61,452 bases of DNA, from NCBI GenBank assembly GCA_910575545.1, contig CAJTFH010000023.1, forward strand, positions 1 to 61,452. The letters run 5' to 3'. The stretch's first letter is position 1. Each line of letters opens with the position of its first letter. Source of the stretch: Bacteroidales bacterium. Lineage in GTDB: Bacteria; Bacteroidota; Bacteroidia; Bacteroidales; Muribaculaceae. The position numbers and the translations under genes were made by a program. Shown here one piece after another: positions 45,792-54,158 of the stretch. Under the pieces are notes generated by a model. The model saw only the letters and a program-made list of their open reading frames with translations, was not told where the DNA came from and ran no database searches.

Positions 45792-46739
45792 TTACGACTT
45801 CTTATTTCTTAATTCCAACTCCCTGTTTAGCAGATTAGTGAACTCATAGTTTTTCAAGCCCCAACGGGGTGCAATCAATAAATCGGCAGGAGCTTGCGAA
45901 GTGAAACGCTCAATGGCGATGTTCCCGTTCATACGGCACATCGCCATCACTATATCGACACACAATCCCACATATTCCTCTACCGAAAATATATGTAACG
46001 GCAAGCCGCGGAACATCATCCTGCCATCATCAGACACATCCATCTCCCGCGCCAGAACCGTATCTTTTATAACCTGCAGTTGATGCAGCTTTATCGTATC
46101 AATGGGCAGCGATGCAGCCCGCTCAACGGTCTGCATCATCATCTCACGGGTCTCCCCCGGCAACCCCATTATGAAATGTAATCCCACAGGCAATCCGGCA
46201 GCCACTGTACGCTCAACAGCATCGGCTGTCTGCGCCCATGTGTGGCAACGGTTCACAGCCTTTAAAGTGTCATCATGCGAACTTTCAGCTCCGTATTCCA
46301 TTATCACCGGCTTACCTATGGCAGCCAATTCGCCCAATAATCGGTCATCCACACAATCAGGCCGTGTCCCGATTATCAGCCCCACGACCTTATCAACCGA
46401 TAAAGCCTCACAGTAAAGCTCCATCAACCGGCCGATATCCCCATGCGTATTAGTATAACTCTGGAAATAGGCCAGATAACGCATCTGAGGATATTTCCGT
46501 TCAAAAAAGTGCTTTCCCGCCTCAAGCTGTTGCGAAACCGACATCTTATTAGACGAAATGTCAGCTCCTCCAGCCAGATTCGGCGAAAACGATGAATTGT
46601 TGCAATAAACACATCCACCCCTGCCTATCGTGCCGTCGCGGTTCGGACAACTGAAACCAGCGTTGACAGTAAGTTTCTGCATTTTACCCTCAAACCTCTC
46701 GGCCAGGAAATCAGCGTAATCCTTATAAAACCTCCCCAT
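45792..46739 (-). CDS. TIGR01212-family radical SAM protein (YhcC/YtqA-like)
   Basis: A 315-residue radical SAM enzyme. The cluster-binding cysteines are in FSCPNRDGTIGRGGCVYC (Cys31, Cys43, Cys46); this spacing is the mark of the YhcC/TIGR01212 group rather than the classical CxxxCxxC. Later parts include MEYGAESSHDDTLKAVNRCHT and IMGLPGETREMMMQT, as in the Elp3-like fold. The physiological substrate is uncertain. It follows aroC by 2 nt on the minus strand. Confidence 0.92.
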   Translation of the reverse strand: MGRFYKDYADFLAERFEGKMQKLTVNAGFSCPNRDGTIGRGGCVYCNNSSFSPNLAGGADISSNKMSVSQQLEAGKHFFERKYPQMRYLAYFQSYTNTHGDIGRLMELYCEALSVDKVVGLIIGTRPDCVDDRLLGELAAIGKPVIMEYGAESSHDDTLKAVNRCHTWAQTADAVERTVAAGLPVGLHFIMGLPGETREMMMQTVERAASLPIDTIKLHQLQVIKDTVLAREMDVSDDGRMMFRGLPLHIFSVEEYVGLCVDIVMAMCRMNGNIAIERFTSQAPADLLIAPRWGLKNYEFTNLLNRELELRNKKS

Positions 46740-46741
46740 AA

Positions 46742-47803
46742 TCAGAACTCAGAAGCATTCCTCATCAAAATCGCATCTAACACAGTCATCGCCGCCATAG
46801 CCTCCACAACCGGTAAAACACGCGGCAGAATGCACGGATCATGCCGCCCACGGGCATTGACCGTCACCTGATGCCCGGCATCATCCACCGTCGGCATTTC
46901 GCGGGTTATCGTGGGGGTCGGCTTAACAGCGATACGCATAACAACATCCCTGCCGTTGGAAATCCCACCTTGTATACCTCCGGAATTATTAGTGACCGTG
47001 CGAATCCGCCCATCTTCATCAACAGTAAAGAGGTCAGCCATCTCACTCCCGCTATGCGACACCCCCTCGAAACCCATCCCGAACTCAACCCCTTTCACAG
47101 CGCCTATAGAAAGCATTGCACTACCCAGCATCTGATGCAGCTTGCCGAACACCGGCTCACCAACACCGGCATCCAAACCGGTTATGACGCACTCTGCCAC
47201 ACCACCCACACTGTCGGCATCCAAACGGGCATTCATAATAACCCGCTCCAACTCTTCTGCCGAGGGATTGTCAATCCCTCCCACCCGGCAAATCCGCGCA
47301 GACACCGCCACCCCTTTCTCCTGAAGCAACTGACCTGCAAAAGCCCCGGCAACAACACGGCTTACGGTCTCGCGCCCTGAAGCCCTGCCACCACCGCGCC
47401 AATCGCGTATTCTGTAACGGGCGTCATATGTAAAATCCGCATGAGAAGGGCGGTAAACATGCCTCAGTGCCTCATAATCACCGCTGCGGGCATCTGAGTT
47501 TTCAACCATAAACCCCACAGGTGTGCCCAGGGTGATGCCATGCCTACATTCATCGGTCAAAGGGCCGGCCTCTCCTGTCAACACATCATATCCCATCACA
47601 CCCGACAGAATCTGCAGCCGGTCTGCTTCGATGCGTGCCGATGTCAACGGCGACCGCCCAGGTCTTCTCCTGTCGAGCTGACTCTGCAACTGCCGCAAAT
47701 CAATCACTTTTCGTGGAGGCATACCGTCGATAACCCCACCGACGGCACGCCCGTGCGACTCACCGAAAGATGTCAAACGGTATATATTACCGAAACTGTT
47801 CAT
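46742..47803 (-). CDS. aroC: Chorismate synthase
   Basis: A 353-residue FMN-dependent enzyme forming chorismate from EPSP, the last step of the shikimate pathway. Signatures are SFGESHGRAVGG near the start, the Arg-rich RRRPGRSPLTSAR, RDWRGGGRASGRETVSRV and GISNGRDVVMRIAVKPTPTI. The Met at 47803 gives the standard beginning (NSFGNIYRLTSFGESHG); the longer frame from 47848 would overlap ybaK. The gene starts 13 nt after the ybaK stop and is followed by the radical SAM gene after 2 nt. Confidence 0.96.
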   Translation of the reverse strand: MNSFGNIYRLTSFGESHGRAVGGVIDGMPPRKVIDLRQLQSQLDRRRPGRSPLTSARIEADRLQILSGVMGYDVLTGEAGPLTDECRHGITLGTPVGFMVENSDARSGDYEALRHVYRPSHADFTYDARYRIRDWRGGGRASGRETVSRVVAGAFAGQLLQEKGVAVSARICRVGGIDNPSAEELERVIMNARLDADSVGGVAECVITGLDAGVGEPVFGKLHQMLGSAMLSIGAVKGVEFGMGFEGVSHSGSEMADLFTVDEDGRIRTVTNNSGGIQGGISNGRDVVMRIAVKPTPTITREMPTVDDAGHQVTVNARGRHDPCILPRVLPVVEAMAAMTVLDAILMRNASEF

Positions 47804-47816
47804 ATTCACATAAAAA

Positions 47817-48338
47817 TCAGATAAGTTCCACAACCGTGGCTCCGACAAAGCAAATCAACTCCCTGGGATCTATTCTCAGCTGCAAACCACGCTGGCCGGC
47901 GCTGACATAGATTGAATCGAAGTCCAATGCTGTAGAATGGAAAAACGTCGGAAACGGCTTTTTCATGCCAATCGGGCAGCAGCCCCCGCGGATATAGCCC
48001 GTCAGCGGCAGCAGCTCCTTCATCGGAATCAGGTCGGCTTTCTTTGCTCCGGCAGCCCGCGCGGCTTTTTTCAGGTCAACCTCACAGTTACCCGGAATCA
48101 CACAAACGAAATGCCCTGCGGCATTTGAATTGGCCGCATTCCGTCCCGGAAATTCACCTTTAAGCACCAACGTTTTGAAAACACGGTTTATATCCTCGCC
48201 CAATTCAGCAGCCACATGATCGGCAGCCAGGTTGTTTTCATCAACCTCATAAGGAATCAGGTCGTATGCAATATGAGCCTTGTCGAGCAATCGCGCCACA
48301 TTGGTCTTAGTCCCGACCCCATGCTTCTCTTTTCCCAT
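47817..48338 (-). CDS. ybaK: Cys-tRNA(Pro)/Cys-tRNA(Cys) deacylase YbaK
   Basis: A 173-residue YbaK/EbsC editing protein that clears mischarged Cys-tRNA(Pro). The start at 48338 (MGKEKHGVGTKTNVARLLDK) fits the family; the frame is open from 48356. Family features are YEVDENNLAADHVAAELG, VFKTLVLKG, FVCVIPGNCEVDLKKAARA, and GYIRGGCCPIGMKK with the conserved glycine loop. It is the first gene of the ybaK-aroC-radical SAM operon and has a very short leader behind the box at 48356. Confidence 0.93.
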   Translation of the reverse strand: MGKEKHGVGTKTNVARLLDKAHIAYDLIPYEVDENNLAADHVAAELGEDINRVFKTLVLKGEFPGRNAANSNAAGHFVCVIPGNCEVDLKKAARAAGAKKADLIPMKELLPLTGYIRGGCCPIGMKKPFPTFFHSTALDFDSIYVSAGQRGLQLRIDPRELICFVGATVVELI

Positions 48339-48355
48339 AAAATCAGTTTTACACA

Positions 48356-48363
48356 CAAAGATA
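48356..48363 (-). promoter_or_regulatory. -7 promoter element for the ybaK operon
   Basis: Minus strand TATCTTTG fits TAnnTTTG 18 nt before the ATG at 48338, so the leader would be about 10 nt. Confidence 0.45.
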
Positions 48364-48440
48364 CTACTTATAATACATTCTCACAGGATTCCCTCAAAAA
48401 TTTCACTCACGACTATCACCATTTTAAAATCTTATTTTCA

Positions 48441-48448
48441 TATATTTG
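48441..48448 (+). promoter_or_regulatory. -7 promoter element for the repeat-rich surface protein gene
   Basis: TATATTTG fits TAnnTTTG about 103 nt before the ATG at 48552; this excludes the long upstream frame start at 48216, which lies inside ybaK. Confidence 0.55.
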
Positions 48449-48551
48449 CATTTGGATGGAGAAAGCGCTGCCAGTCGTCAGCCACTCTCCCAAAAGGCAT
48501 GAAGAGTCGTGCCGCCAGTCACACCAATCTCACACTAACACATCAACAATT

Positions 48552-51113
48552 ATGCGAAACCTGATTCTTGGCATGTTGATTACATCCGTCCTTCCGGCTA
48601 TAGCTGCCGACGGCACACAATCCAGCCCCCACCGGCTGGTAATGGGCGACAACCCAATTAATTTCGGAAGCTCTTCAAGCGTGTTCTATTCAATCACTCC
48701 CCCATCCGACCAATTGATAATACTAACCTTCACAAACAGCCTGTTCTATGGCCAGAATATAACCTCCGACGGGGAATTCATGTATGACTCTTTCAACGGA
48801 GTGTCATACATCCAGACAAAAGGCGGTGAGAGCTACCTGCTCGAAGTCTCCAAAGGCTGGGGTGCAGGCAACGCAAATATCGAGGTTGAATGCCACGACA
48901 AAGCCTATCCCGACGGATTCACATGGGACAGCGCTGTCACCCCCGCACCCTACATGTCTTTCCTCCCCCTCGGGGCTGTCGTGCCCTGCCATATGGTATA
49001 CACACCGGCAGAAGACGGCATCCTGCTTTTCAACTTCTCAGCCTCCCCGTCGGTCACCTATGCCAACCGTCAGTTTGCCGACAACGAGACCGAAGGCATC
49101 AACCGGCTTGCAACGGAATATATATCAGGAGGCGGATATCGCGGACACATGGAGGTCAAAGGCGGACAGACCTACTGGTTCAGGGTCAAAGGTCAGATTT
49201 CCATGCTATGCTCGGCCGAACTTATTCATCCGCAAATCGGCGCCACCCCTGACTTCCCATATCAAGTCGGACCGGGCAGCGACATCCCATTCCCCAAAGA
49301 AGCCGGGAAATACTACTACCGCATAGCCAACAACGGCAACTCAGGCTACCTTGTAATATCCGGAAACGACAACTTCAACGGCACGGCAACTTCCGGAACA
49401 TCGTTTGATTATCCGACCGAAACATCCACCGACCGCATACATCTGCGAATGAGCGTAACCTCAGGCTACCCTTCATATTGTCTGATGCTCGACCGCACGG
49501 AAGCCGCCGGTGCAGACCAGCTCTTTAGTGCCGTCTATTCCAACGAGCCCTACGACCAATTCCCCGGAATGGCCATAAACGAAAACACTCCCGTAGAAAC
49601 AGCCGGCTATCCCGGAGCATACTACTACCGGTTCACAGTTCCACAAGACGGGCGCACAATAATCAACATCAACCCCTCTGACCGGCCCGAAGCATCCGCC
49701 ACCCAGACCCGGCTCTTTTATGCAAACAACGCCTATTCACCATTGGCGACAGGCCAGACAATAAGCTACGAAGGTGTGGCAGGAAGAGAGTTCACTGTGG
49801 CATGGAATGTCGATGCCTCCGATGCGCCATTGACCTTCTCGGTAACATTCACTGCCCCCCCAAGCGGCGACTCGCCAAACAACCCCATCGATGTGGTGGC
49901 CGGCGAAAACAAAATACCTGTAGGAAAAACAAAATATTTCCGCTACACGGCAACAAAAGATTGCAAGCTCGTCATAACCCCCGCAGAAAACTCCGGACTG
50001 GGAACACCGGCCGTCAGCATGTTACCCGTGCCTGAAGACCCATACATGCAGGCATGTGAAGTATCGGAAGAAAACGGGTCTTATCTCGTCAACGCACAGA
50101 AGAACCGTGGTTATCTCATCATTTTCAACAACATCGAAACAGAGACATCGTTCACAGTCGCAGAGCGTTCAAACTCACAAGGCGATGCACACTCGAACCC
50201 CTTCATAATCAACGGAAACAAAGCCACACTTCCTTTGGAACCCGGCATATATTGGTATGAATACACCGTGCCGGCCACAGGCAAACTCGAAATCGCCACA
50301 GACCTCACATACCAACGGGCAGCAAACCATCAAGACTATACATTTGTCTATTATTTCACTCCCGCCGACCTCAACAACCGCGCGGGCGAACTGCGGCCCG
50401 ACCTCGACAACGCCACTTTCGTAACCCGCGTGCTTAACGTCACCGAAGGAGATGTTTTTTACCTGCAGGTGCGCACAATCACCCCTCAGGATGGAACTTC
50501 ATTGACATTCCTAACCCGTGGGCCAATTGAAGGGGAAGTGCCCGAACTCGCCATTCCCATCCCATTCAACGGCTCTGACTGCACCTACGATTTCACCCGC
50601 ATAATCAACCATGTCGAAGACGGCCTATGGTATTCCATTCCTCTCACTCCGGGCAAATTCTCATTGCAAAGCATGACCGACGACTCTTTTGACATAGCGC
50701 TCTTTGCCCCCGGAAATACCGACACCCCCATAACCGAGACTGAAATTTTAGGCGTCGACTACGATGAGGAAAACGAAAAATACGTTTACTTCTACGGCTT
50801 CAACAACATTGAGATAGCCCGGGAAGGCAAATATCTGATGTTCCTCTCTGATTGCGGCTCCCCCTTCACGGCCTCCATCAGCCTATCCCAAAACGGGAGC
50901 ATCGACGCAGCATCAGTCAATAACCGTATCAACCTAACCTCAGGCACGGGATACCTGGAAATATCAGCTCCCGACTGCCATGTAACCGTCTGCAACATCA
51001 ACGGTAAAACCATAGCAGAGCGCCACATCAACGGCACATACCGTCTGACGCTCCCCTCCGGCATCTACATCGTCAGAACCGGCACCTCGGTTTTCAAAAC
51101 CTCAGTCCGCTGA
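48552..51113 (+). CDS. Secreted repeat protein with T9SS-type tail
   Basis: An 853-residue exported protein with a signal peptide (about residues 1-19, ending PAIAA). The body is a chain of about seven related beta-sandwich units of roughly 95-130 residues. Each opens with a Pro-rich strand and a 'Y-x-F/Y-x-P/A-x-x-D/G' turn: VFYSITPPSDQLIILTF, HMVYTPAEDGILLFNF, YYYRIANNGNSGYLVI, YYYRFTVPQDGRTIINI, KYFRYTATKDCKLVIT, YWYEYTVPATGKLEIA, LWYSIPLTPGKFSLQS. They resemble pre-peptidase C-terminal-like modules. The C-terminus (VTVCNINGKTIAE, then LPSGIYIVRTG) is a T9SS type A-like tail. A binding or adhesion role is inferred; no catalytic motif is visible. Confidence 0.82.
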   Translation: MRNLILGMLITSVLPAIAADGTQSSPHRLVMGDNPINFGSSSSVFYSITPPSDQLIILTFTNSLFYGQNITSDGEFMYDSFNGVSYIQTKGGESYLLEVSKGWGAGNANIEVECHDKAYPDGFTWDSAVTPAPYMSFLPLGAVVPCHMVYTPAEDGILLFNFSASPSVTYANRQFADNETEGINRLATEYISGGGYRGHMEVKGGQTYWFRVKGQISMLCSAELIHPQIGATPDFPYQVGPGSDIPFPKEAGKYYYRIANNGNSGYLVISGNDNFNGTATSGTSFDYPTETSTDRIHLRMSVTSGYPSYCLMLDRTEAAGADQLFSAVYSNEPYDQFPGMAINENTPVETAGYPGAYYYRFTVPQDGRTIININPSDRPEASATQTRLFYANNAYSPLATGQTISYEGVAGREFTVAWNVDASDAPLTFSVTFTAPPSGDSPNNPIDVVAGENKIPVGKTKYFRYTATKDCKLVITPAENSGLGTPAVSMLPVPEDPYMQACEVSEENGSYLVNAQKNRGYLIIFNNIETETSFTVAERSNSQGDAHSNPFIINGNKATLPLEPGIYWYEYTVPATGKLEIATDLTYQRAANHQDYTFVYYFTPADLNNRAGELRPDLDNATFVTRVLNVTEGDVFYLQVRTITPQDGTSLTFLTRGPIEGEVPELAIPIPFNGSDCTYDFTRIINHVEDGLWYSIPLTPGKFSLQSMTDDSFDIALFAPGNTDTPITETEILGVDYDEENEKYVYFYGFNNIEIAREGKYLMFLSDCGSPFTASISLSQNGSIDAASVNNRINLTSGTGYLEISAPDCHVTVCNINGKTIAERHINGTYRLTLPSGIYIVRTGTSVFKTSVR

Positions 51114-51141
51114 AGACCCATCCATCCCAACCTGATATAAC

Positions 51142-51186
51142 ATGGCGGTGTGTCAGAATCCGAACTGACACACCGCCATCTTTATT
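51142..51186. terminator. Terminator between the surface protein gene and tpx
   Basis: ATGGCGGTGTGTCAG (51142-51156) pairs exactly with CTGACACACCGCCAT (51165-51179), an 8-nt loop between; CTTTATT follows on the plus strand. It serves the convergent genes on both sides. Confidence 0.85.
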
Positions 51187-51202
51187 GCTACTTCATTTAT
51201 TA

Positions 51203-51706
51203 CTACTTTTTCAGCACCTCGAGCGCCTCCTCATACTTCGGCTCATTGGTAATCTCTTCCACCAATTCACGGTAAACCACCTTACGGTCGGCATCAATAA
51301 CAATCACCGCCCTGGCAAGCAACCCCGCCAATGGCCCGTCAACAAGTGTCAATCCGTATTTTTCCCCAAACATAGGCGAGCGGAAAGCAGATGCCGGAAT
51401 AACATCCTTCAGCCCTTCAACCTCACAGAATCGCCCTGCGGCAAACGGCAGATCCATCGAAACGCACAAAACCACCGTATTCTCCAACGATGACGCCTCT
51501 TTATTGAAACGGCGCACACTGGCAGCGCATACCGGAGTGTCAAGGCTCGGGAACACATTCAGTACAATACGCTTCCCCTCGAAATCCGAGCAATGAACTT
51601 CGTTGAGTTCCGGGGTGACAAGGTTAAAACAGGGAGCCTTCTCCCCAACTTGGGGCACATTCCCATAGGTGTGACACGGTGTGCCTTTGAAATAAATCGT
51701 TTCCAT
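51203..51706 (-). CDS. tpx: Thiol peroxidase (atypical 2-Cys peroxiredoxin)
   Basis: A 167-residue periplasmic-type/cytosolic peroxidase reducing organic peroxides with thioredoxin. The peroxidatic Cys60 is in NVFPSLDTPVC, the resolving Cys94 in PFAAGRFCEVEG, the same spacing as E. coli Tpx. The N-terminal beta hairpin (TIYFKGTPCHTYGNVPQVGE) is typical. It lies downstream of a thioredoxin-like gene with no CXXC, 65 nt away, and the space between holds a 12-bp direct repeat. Confidence 0.95.
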   Translation of the reverse strand: METIYFKGTPCHTYGNVPQVGEKAPCFNLVTPELNEVHCSDFEGKRIVLNVFPSLDTPVCAASVRRFNKEASSLENTVVLCVSMDLPFAAGRFCEVEGLKDVIPASAFRSPMFGEKYGLTLVDGPLAGLLARAVIVIDADRKVVYRELVEEITNEPKYEEALEVLKK

Positions 51707-51715
51707 AGTCTTTAT

Positions 51716-51744
51716 TATATCTCTTATTAAAGTATATCTCTTAT
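51716..51744. repeat. 12-bp direct repeat upstream of tpx
   Basis: TATATCTCTTAT occurs at 51716-51727 and 51733-51744, a 17-nt period, directly before the tpx start. A possible operator; no known regulator site is recognised. Confidence 0.55.
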
Positions 51745-51771
51745 CAGAAGTATCCGACTTTATCTACCGGC

Positions 51772-52998
51772 TTATCTTATTAAAGCCAACGATTGGATAA
51801 CATCCTGCGACAGGCTGTTGTTGAATCCGAGAATAACATTTTCCACATTACCCCCGCTTCCCACAAGCAGTATCGTGGGAAACACCGACGTTCCACAATC
51901 ACGCGCCAAAGATTTCGCCGAAATAAGAAGCGCCTCCCCCATACCGGCCGCACCGGTCAAAGATTCAACTGTGTCGATATTGCTGCCCGTAAACGCCAGA
52001 ATCAGGTCGACCTGCATTGGCATGGAGGCTACAGCCTCCCGCAAAGCCTTCACCGTTTCACCCGACGTTGCCACTGCCGGGTCAATCAAGGCCACTACCG
52101 TAGGCGCGTTGAAACTGTCGCCACGGTGTCTCGTATAACGTTCTCCCGTAACCGTCGGCAGTGAAAACGACGGCAATGGCAAACCCCGCATGTTCTCTAT
52201 ACGGTAATTACTCTCCCTGAACTTCTCAAAAACCTCGGGATACATGCCCATCAGTTCCTCTTCAGAGGCTACCGCCTTCAACTGCGGGCTTCTCTCATAA
52301 CTATATGCAGCTTCCACCCCCTGTTCACTGATCTGACCAGGATTATATTCATTCCAGACATTCAAAGGCAGTCCGGTCGACCTGTCGGCTATCAGCCGGT
52401 AATTGCGCCCGCAAAAACCGTTGACCGTTTGGGTGGCACACACCATGGCCACATGATTACCCTCCATCACCGTATCACCCGAAAAAGAGACCGTAAATGC
52501 CGTGTCGCGCAACATATTGCGCAACTCCCGGGCAATAGATGACGGAAGCAAATCAACAAACTGCCCGTTGCGCTGCACTCCTCCGCCCGCGGCCTGGAAA
52601 GGGATTGAATCCCATTCAAAATGATACTCCTGCAAACGGTGGTCACGGTAGCGGTAATGATGACCGTTGAAATAAGCCAGAAAACCCTCGGCCTTAGATT
52701 CGGCCCTGGGCAGTTGCCAGCGCACAAGATAGTCCATACCGCAAAGCGTGTCTGACCGGTTGCAGTCTGATGCAATCTCAACATCATACACAACATCATC
52801 CGTAGCCATCGGAAGAGCCACCTCATATCTGACCGATGCCGAAAAACCATCAATCTTCTCAAGGCACACGGCAAGATCCTCAACCGATGTCGCGCATTCC
52901 TTCCCGCCATCCTTATTAACAACAGTTATCCCCCGGGCATAAGCGCCCGGAGGACAAATAACTGCTATCACCATTAAAATTCCTAAAATCCCTTTCAT
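51772..52998 (-). CDS. Exported protein with thioredoxin-like C-terminal domain lacking CXXC
   Basis: A 408-residue exported protein with a signal peptide (about residues 1-22). The N-terminal two thirds look like a LolA-type or similar beta-sheet domain (SVRYEVALPMATDDVVYDVEI; FHLLPSS-like FVDLLPSSIARELRNML). The C-terminal part (about residues 270-408) reads as a TlpA-like thioredoxin fold: LPLPSFSLPTVTGERYTRH, then VALIDPAVATSGETVKALREA where the redox CXXC would be, then a CGTSVFPTILLVGSGG segment retaining the cis-Pro region. The redox cysteines are absent (IDPAVAT), so it is unlikely to be an oxidoreductase itself. It lies between the DUF362 gene and tpx. Confidence 0.7.
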   Translation of the reverse strand: MKGILGILMVIAVICPPGAYARGITVVNKDGGKECATSVEDLAVCLEKIDGFSASVRYEVALPMATDDVVYDVEIASDCNRSDTLCGMDYLVRWQLPRAESKAEGFLAYFNGHHYRYRDHRLQEYHFEWDSIPFQAAGGGVQRNGQFVDLLPSSIARELRNMLRDTAFTVSFSGDTVMEGNHVAMVCATQTVNGFCGRNYRLIADRSTGLPLNVWNEYNPGQISEQGVEAAYSYERSPQLKAVASEEELMGMYPEVFEKFRESNYRIENMRGLPLPSFSLPTVTGERYTRHRGDSFNAPTVVALIDPAVATSGETVKALREAVASMPMQVDLILAFTGSNIDTVESLTGAAGMGEALLISAKSLARDCGTSVFPTILLVGSGGNVENVILGFNNSLSQDVIQSLALIR

Positions 52999-53031
52999 AA
53001 ATTATAGTTGCAACGCTTTACCTATATAACT

Positions 53032-53065
53032 TCCCCGCCCCGGCAAAAGTTCACCGGAACGGGGA
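53032..53065 (-). terminator. GC-rich hairpin after the DUF362 gene
   Basis: TCCCCGCCCCGG (53032-53043) pairs with CCGGAACGGGGA (53054-53065) with two G-T wobbles on the minus-strand RNA. It lies 50 nt after the DUF362 stop; the T-run is weak. Confidence 0.55.
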
Positions 53066-53112
53066 GTTTTCTCCATCTTCCAACCCGGCTCAAGCCAACC
53101 CGGTGCCGACAG

Positions 53113-54111
53113 TCATTGCAGCTCCACCAGCTCATACTCCTGCGAACCTATGCCGATCTGTTCGGCATAATCGAGAGTATGCGTGCCATGGCGTGAATTT
53201 ATGCGTTCAATCAGATCATCTTTCCCGGGATCATCCGAATTAAACACCAGATCCACACATGCCCGGTCAAGAGCCACGGGATCCAACGATGCCAGAATGC
53301 CTATGTCGCCCATCTTCGGCACTGCCGGATTCCCGTCGCAGTCGCAATCAACCGACAGGCGGTTGGCCACATTGATATAAAGTATGTTATCCCCGGCATG
53401 GTTGATTACAGCTTTCGCCGCTTCTGCCATAGATTCGAGGAAATCATCCTGCTCGGCAATATTCCGCCAGATAACAGATGCATCCTCAACTTTACCCGCA
53501 CTGTGGATATAAGCCTTCCCATTCGACGACGCGATGCCTATCGAGATATTTTTCAACGCACCTCCGAAACCTCCCATGGCATGGCCTTTGAAATGCGACA
53601 ACACCACGGTGAAATCATAGCCCGGATAACTTTTGCCGACTATATCATATTTCAGATGTTTTCCACCTTCGAGCGGCAACAGGGTGTCACCTTCGGCATC
53701 CATTATGTCAACCTTGGCAATCGATGTGAAACCATGTTCGGCAGCTGCCTTCAGGTGCTTTTCCGTAGCGTTGCGGTTCCCTTCATAAGCAGTGTTGCAT
53801 TCAACGATAGTGCCGTTGACAAGCTGCACCAGCGGGCGTATAAGCGCCGTGTCGAGATGGTTCGATTTATTCGACTCGCCGGTCGACACCTTAACGGCCA
53901 CATTTTTCCCATCTGCCCTCCGGCCGAGAGCCTCATACACCTTCACAAGGTTTTCAGGAGTTATATCCTTGATGAAATAAACCTTCGACACACCCGAATC
54001 AACCGGTTCAGCGTCATTGGAAGCTGATGCCGATGTGTCGGCTTTCGCCCCGCCGCATGAAGCCAATACTGCCGCTGCGGCCAGCCCTAATACAAAAAAC
54101 GTTTTCTTCAT
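53113..54111 (-). CDS. DUF362-domain lipoprotein
   Basis: A 332-residue lipoprotein (lipobox VLASC, Cys about 19, then GGAKAD and a Ser/Ala-rich linker). The mature part is a DUF362 domain: NVAVKVSTGESNKSNHLDTALIRPLV, TIVECNTAYEGNR, VVLSHFKGHAMGGFGGALKNISIG and DIGILASLDPVALDRACVDLV. Many DUF362 proteins carry a ferredoxin-like 4Fe-4S domain; here only isolated cysteines remain (for example DCDCDGN), with no CxxCxxC cluster motif. Biochemical function is unknown. It starts 47 nt after the TonB receptor gene, so it may take part in handling that receptor's ligand. Confidence 0.8.
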   Translation of the reverse strand: MKKTFFVLGLAAAAVLASCGGAKADTSASASNDAEPVDSGVSKVYFIKDITPENLVKVYEALGRRADGKNVAVKVSTGESNKSNHLDTALIRPLVQLVNGTIVECNTAYEGNRNATEKHLKAAAEHGFTSIAKVDIMDAEGDTLLPLEGGKHLKYDIVGKSYPGYDFTVVLSHFKGHAMGGFGGALKNISIGIASSNGKAYIHSAGKVEDASVIWRNIAEQDDFLESMAEAAKAVINHAGDNILYINVANRLSVDCDCDGNPAVPKMGDIGILASLDPVALDRACVDLVFNSDDPGKDDLIERINSRHGTHTLDYAEQIGIGSQEYELVELQ

Positions 54112-54158
54112 ATAGCAAAATTATTTAACGAATCTTCATTCCCACGACAAACCCATGA

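Noticed and set aside
48216-48551. Upstream extension of the repeat-rich surface protein
   Set aside because: The extension lies within ybaK on the other strand, lacks a signal peptide and lies before the promoter box at 48441; the ATG at 48552 gives a proper signal peptide.
53398-54027. 209-codon plus-strand frame opposite the DUF362 gene
   Set aside because: Fully inside a recognised DUF362 gene; no family features of its own.
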